Assembly (NCBI GenBank): GCA_014238345.1 | Contig: JABABF010000180.1 | Span: 1 to 8,310 of the forward strand | From: Gammaproteobacteria bacterium | Lineage (GTDB): Bacteria; Pseudomonadota; Gammaproteobacteria; JABABF01 | DNA length: 8,310 nt | Reading direction: 5' to 3' | In this document: piece by piece, positions 6,403 to 8,310 of the stretch | Layout: each line of letters begins with the position of its first letter | Position numbering within the stretch: the first letter of the stretch is position 1 | Position numbers and translations under genes: made by a program | The notes under the pieces: model-generated | What the model saw: only the letters and a program-made list of their open reading frames with translations | What the model was told of the DNA's origin: nothing | Database searches by the model: none

Positions 6403-8220
6403 AGTAGCCCTAAACAGCGGTTCAGCAAGGGCGACCAACTCCTCAGCGGACACATAGCCGACCCGCCGCGCCAGCGGCTGTTCCTGTCCATTAGCATCGA
6501 AGAACAACAGCGCTGGCGGCCCAAATAACTGGAAATTTTCCAACAGAAGGCTCTTGGCTTCCGTGCTATCGGTGACATCAAGAACCAATCGCTGCCCATT
6601 GGACAGCAAGGCATGCACAGCGTCATCTCGAAATGTGCTCCGCTCCATGTGGAGACATACTGCGCACCAATCCGCCCGCACCAGCAATACGGTCGGCTGT
6701 TGACTACTGCTCAACGCCTGCTGTAATGCACTGGAATCGATAATTTCGACCCAAGTATCCTGCTCGCTCTGTGCCGCGAGCTGCTCATCGGGCACGGCCA
6801 CATGACTGGCGGAAAACAGTGGCCACTCGCCAGTTGCCGCACGAGCAAAAAAGGCAATGCTAAGCGCGATCAACGGCACCATGGCGACCCGGCGCAGCCA
6901 AGTCACACCCGACACAGTGCTGGGCGCACCACCCCACCAAGCAGTAATCGCCAAAAGCAGTGCTCCGACAGTGGCCCAGAGGGCGCTGGCCGAGAAAACC
7001 CGCGCCAACAGCCACAACCCGACCGCCAATAACAGGAAGCCGATGCAATGTCGCACAGTGGTCAACCAGGCACCCGGGCGAGGCAGGAAACGTCCTCCGC
7101 CAGCCGCCAACAACAACAGAGGAAACCCCATCCCCAGCCCCATCGCAAAAAGCGCCCCACCACCCCACAGAGCGCTACCTCCCTGTGCCAGATAGAGCAA
7201 TGCCCCGACCAATGCCGGACTGATGCAGGGACTCAACACCAAAGCCGCCAGCACCCCCATCACCATTGCTCCACCCGGACCAGCCAGTGGCGCTCGCTCA
7301 GCATCGCCGTCCAGGCGCGGTGCCCGTAGCTGCCCAATCTCAATCAAGCCGATCATGCTCATACCCAACAAAAGAAAGAGTGTGGCCGTCGACACCAAAG
7401 ACAGCGGCTGTTGCAACATCCTTTGGAGTGTACCGCCGAGCGCCCCGGCAAACAGACCCGCCAACGCCCACGCCGAGGCCAGCGACAGTACGTAGACAAA
7501 CACCAAGCCAAGACCGCGCTTTTTTCTACGGGAATGCCCACGGGTAACTGGTGCCCCCACCACCATTGCTGCGACCACTGGCAACATAGGTAATACACAG
7601 GGGGTAAACGCAAGCAACAGACCCAGCCAAAAAAACAGCGGCAGTACGCCATAGGCCGAGCCACCACCTCGCATCAAGCGCTCGGCCAGCTCAGGAGCCA
7701 TCCCACGCAGCTGCGCTATTTGTTGCCCTTCCCGTGCGGCGACCGCCCTCACTACCGTGCTCGGCTCGGCCACCTCTCTGCGCGGCACTGGAGCAATCGC
7801 TACTACCGGAGCAATCTCACCATTATGCGGAGTATTAGCCGATGTCGTAGCGAAGGGATTGAGCACCCTGAGGTGTCGCTCGAAAGGCGGGTAGCACACC
7901 GCTGGTCGGCTAGAGCAACCCTGTGCACTGACCTTCAATTCCAACCACTGGCCGAGCTGCTTTAGCCCGCTGACCTCCAAGTGAACACTGACCAAACCCT
8001 CGTAGATCTCCGTATGCCCCATGAATCTGTCTTCCACCGAGCGCGCTGGCGGAAGTTGGGGGTCACTACTCAGGCTGAGTGGTGGCTCGACCAGAAAACT
8101 GATGCGATCACGGTACAGGTAATAGCCTGGGGCGGGCAACAGCTGCACACTGATACGTTGCTCATCGTGCAATTCCATGCGCATAGCGAAGGCTTTCTCG
8201 ACTGGCAACAGCGCCTGAGA
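6367..8220 (-). CDS. dsbD: Thiol:disulfide interchange protein DsbD, 5' end missing
   Basis: DsbD moves electrons from cytoplasmic thioredoxin through the inner membrane to periplasmic DsbC, DsbG and CcmG. All three domains are present. The periplasmic N-terminal domain has PAPGYYLYRDRISF and GCSSRPAVCYPP (cysteine codons 7915-7917 and 7894-7896). The central eight-helix domain has AFTPCVLPM (Cys codon 7597-7599) and LSPCISPAL (7225-7227). The C-terminal thioredoxin-like domain has ADWCAVC (6655-6666). All six redox cysteines are kept. It ends with TAG at 6367-6369, inside the 3' end of the antiporter gene. The family match begins at LLPVEKAFA, where E. coli has FVPADQAFA just after its signal peptide. 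Upstream of 8220 the frame stays open to the edge but only by reading through the inverted repeat, so the start at 8304 and residues before the junction are not dsbD. The native signal peptide and start codon are not in the window. Confidence 0.93.
   Translation of the reverse strand, partial: SQALLPVEKAFAMRMELHDEQRISVQLLPAPGYYLYRDRISFLVEPPLSLSSDPQLPPARSVEDRFMGHTEIYEGLVSVHLEVSGLKQLGQWLELKVSAQGCSSRPAVCYPPFERHLRVLNPFATTSANTPHNGEIAPVVAIAPVPRREVAEPSTVVRAVAAREGQQIAQLRGMAPELAERLMRGGGSAYGVLPLFFWLGLLLAFTPCVLPMLPVVAAMVVGAPVTRGHSRRKKRGLGLVFVYVLSLASAWALAGLFAGALGGTLQRMLQQPLSLVSTATLFLLLGMSMIGLIEIGQLRAPRLDGDAERAPLAGPGGAMVMGVLAALVLSPCISPALVGALLYLAQGGSALWGGGALFAMGLGMGFPLLLLAAGGGRFLPRPGAWLTTVRHCIGFLLLAVGLWLLARVFSASALWATVGALLLAITAWWGGAPSTVSGVTWLRRVAMVPLIALSIAFFARAATGEWPLFSASHVAVPDEQLAAQSEQDTWVEIIDSSALQQALSSSQQPTVLLVRADWCAVCLHMERSTFRDDAVHALLSNGQRLVLDVTDSTEAKSLLLENFQLFGPPALLFFDANGQEQPLARRVGYVSAEELVALAEPLFRATSVSVDEVESSQ
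7217..7306 (+). repeat. 90-bp inverted repeat, internal arm within dsbD
   Basis: These 90 bases are the exact reverse complement of 8221-8310. Here they lie in their native place: on the minus strand they encode the dsbD segment from AERAPLAGP through LSPCISP in the membrane domain, continuous with conserved sequence on both sides. This arm is thus the source copy. The two arms are 914 bp apart. Confidence 0.97.
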
Positions 8221-8310
8221 CGATGCTGAGCGAGCGCCACTGGCTGGTCCGGGTGGAGCAATGGTGATGGGGGTGCTGGCGGCTTTGGTGTTGAGTCCCT
8301 GCATCAGTCC
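8221..8310 (-). repeat. 90-bp inverted repeat, displaced arm at the window end
   Basis: This is a perfect inverted copy of 7217-7306, running to the last base of the window, so its full length is unknown. On the plus strand it encodes the same DsbD peptide (AERAPLAGPGG through LSPCISP). On the minus strand it reads MQGLNTKAASTP as an accidental fusion to the DsbD N-terminal domain. Zero mismatches over 90 bp imply a very recent event or a chimera. A shared heptamer, GCGCCTG, lies just before the breakpoint in both contexts (8211-8217, and minus strand of 7312-7318). Confidence 0.97.

Noticed and set aside
7223..7495. A plus-strand open frame beginning MQGLNTKAASTP, identical to the apparent start of the minus-strand dsbD frame at 8304
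   Set aside because: It is the antisense of the dsbD membrane domain. The identity is explained by the 90-bp inverted repeat and is not a shared protein domain.

Overview
This 8.3 kb window looks like chromosomal housekeeping DNA from a gammaproteobacterium. The proteins most resemble the E. coli/Pseudomonas versions: a ThiI with a C-terminal rhodanese domain, a type I GlnA with the adenylylation tyrosine, and a full three-domain DsbD. The divergent thiI/glnA pair also recalls the Pseudomonas gene order. I see no phage, transposon, CRISPR, rRNA or tRNA signature. Two genes are broken and one is cut off, so the DNA comes either from an eroding (perhaps host-associated) genome or from a low-coverage or amplified draft. 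The sequence alone cannot fully separate these.

Layout. On the minus strand, positions 1-428 hold a previously open D-aminoacyl-tRNA deacylase gene (dtd), now riddled with frameshifts and stops. It lies 14 nt downstream of thiI (443-1912, minus), which encodes the tRNA 4-thiouridine sulfurtransferase. A 262 bp divergent intergenic region (1913-2174) carries a good sigma70-type promoter reading toward glnA and a small perfect palindrome near the thiI start. On the plus strand, glnA (2175-3590) is full length but has one in-frame amber codon (2478-2480). It is followed by a membrane-anchored glutamate-synthase-like FMN/[3Fe-4S] protein (3645-5156) and, 7 nt later, a CPA1-type Na+/H+ antiporter (5164-6402). 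A dsbD gene on the minus strand (6367 to about 8220) converges on the antiporter gene and overlaps its end by 36 bp.

The right edge is anomalous. The last 90 bases (8221-8310) are a perfect inverted copy of an internal part of dsbD (7217-7306). They replace the expected signal-peptide-coding 5' end of dsbD. This is either a real inverted duplication or, more likely, a chimeric contig end such as those made by multiple displacement amplification.

Functional links: thiI and dtd both act on tRNA (thiolation and D-amino-acid proofreading). glnA and the FMN protein are related to the two halves of ammonia assimilation, but the FMN protein lacks the glutaminase domain, so a real GOGAT role is unproven. 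I did not find a convincing undescribed multi-gene system. The points most worth checking are the decayed dtd, the amber codon in an otherwise well-conserved glnA, and the inverted repeat that truncates dsbD.
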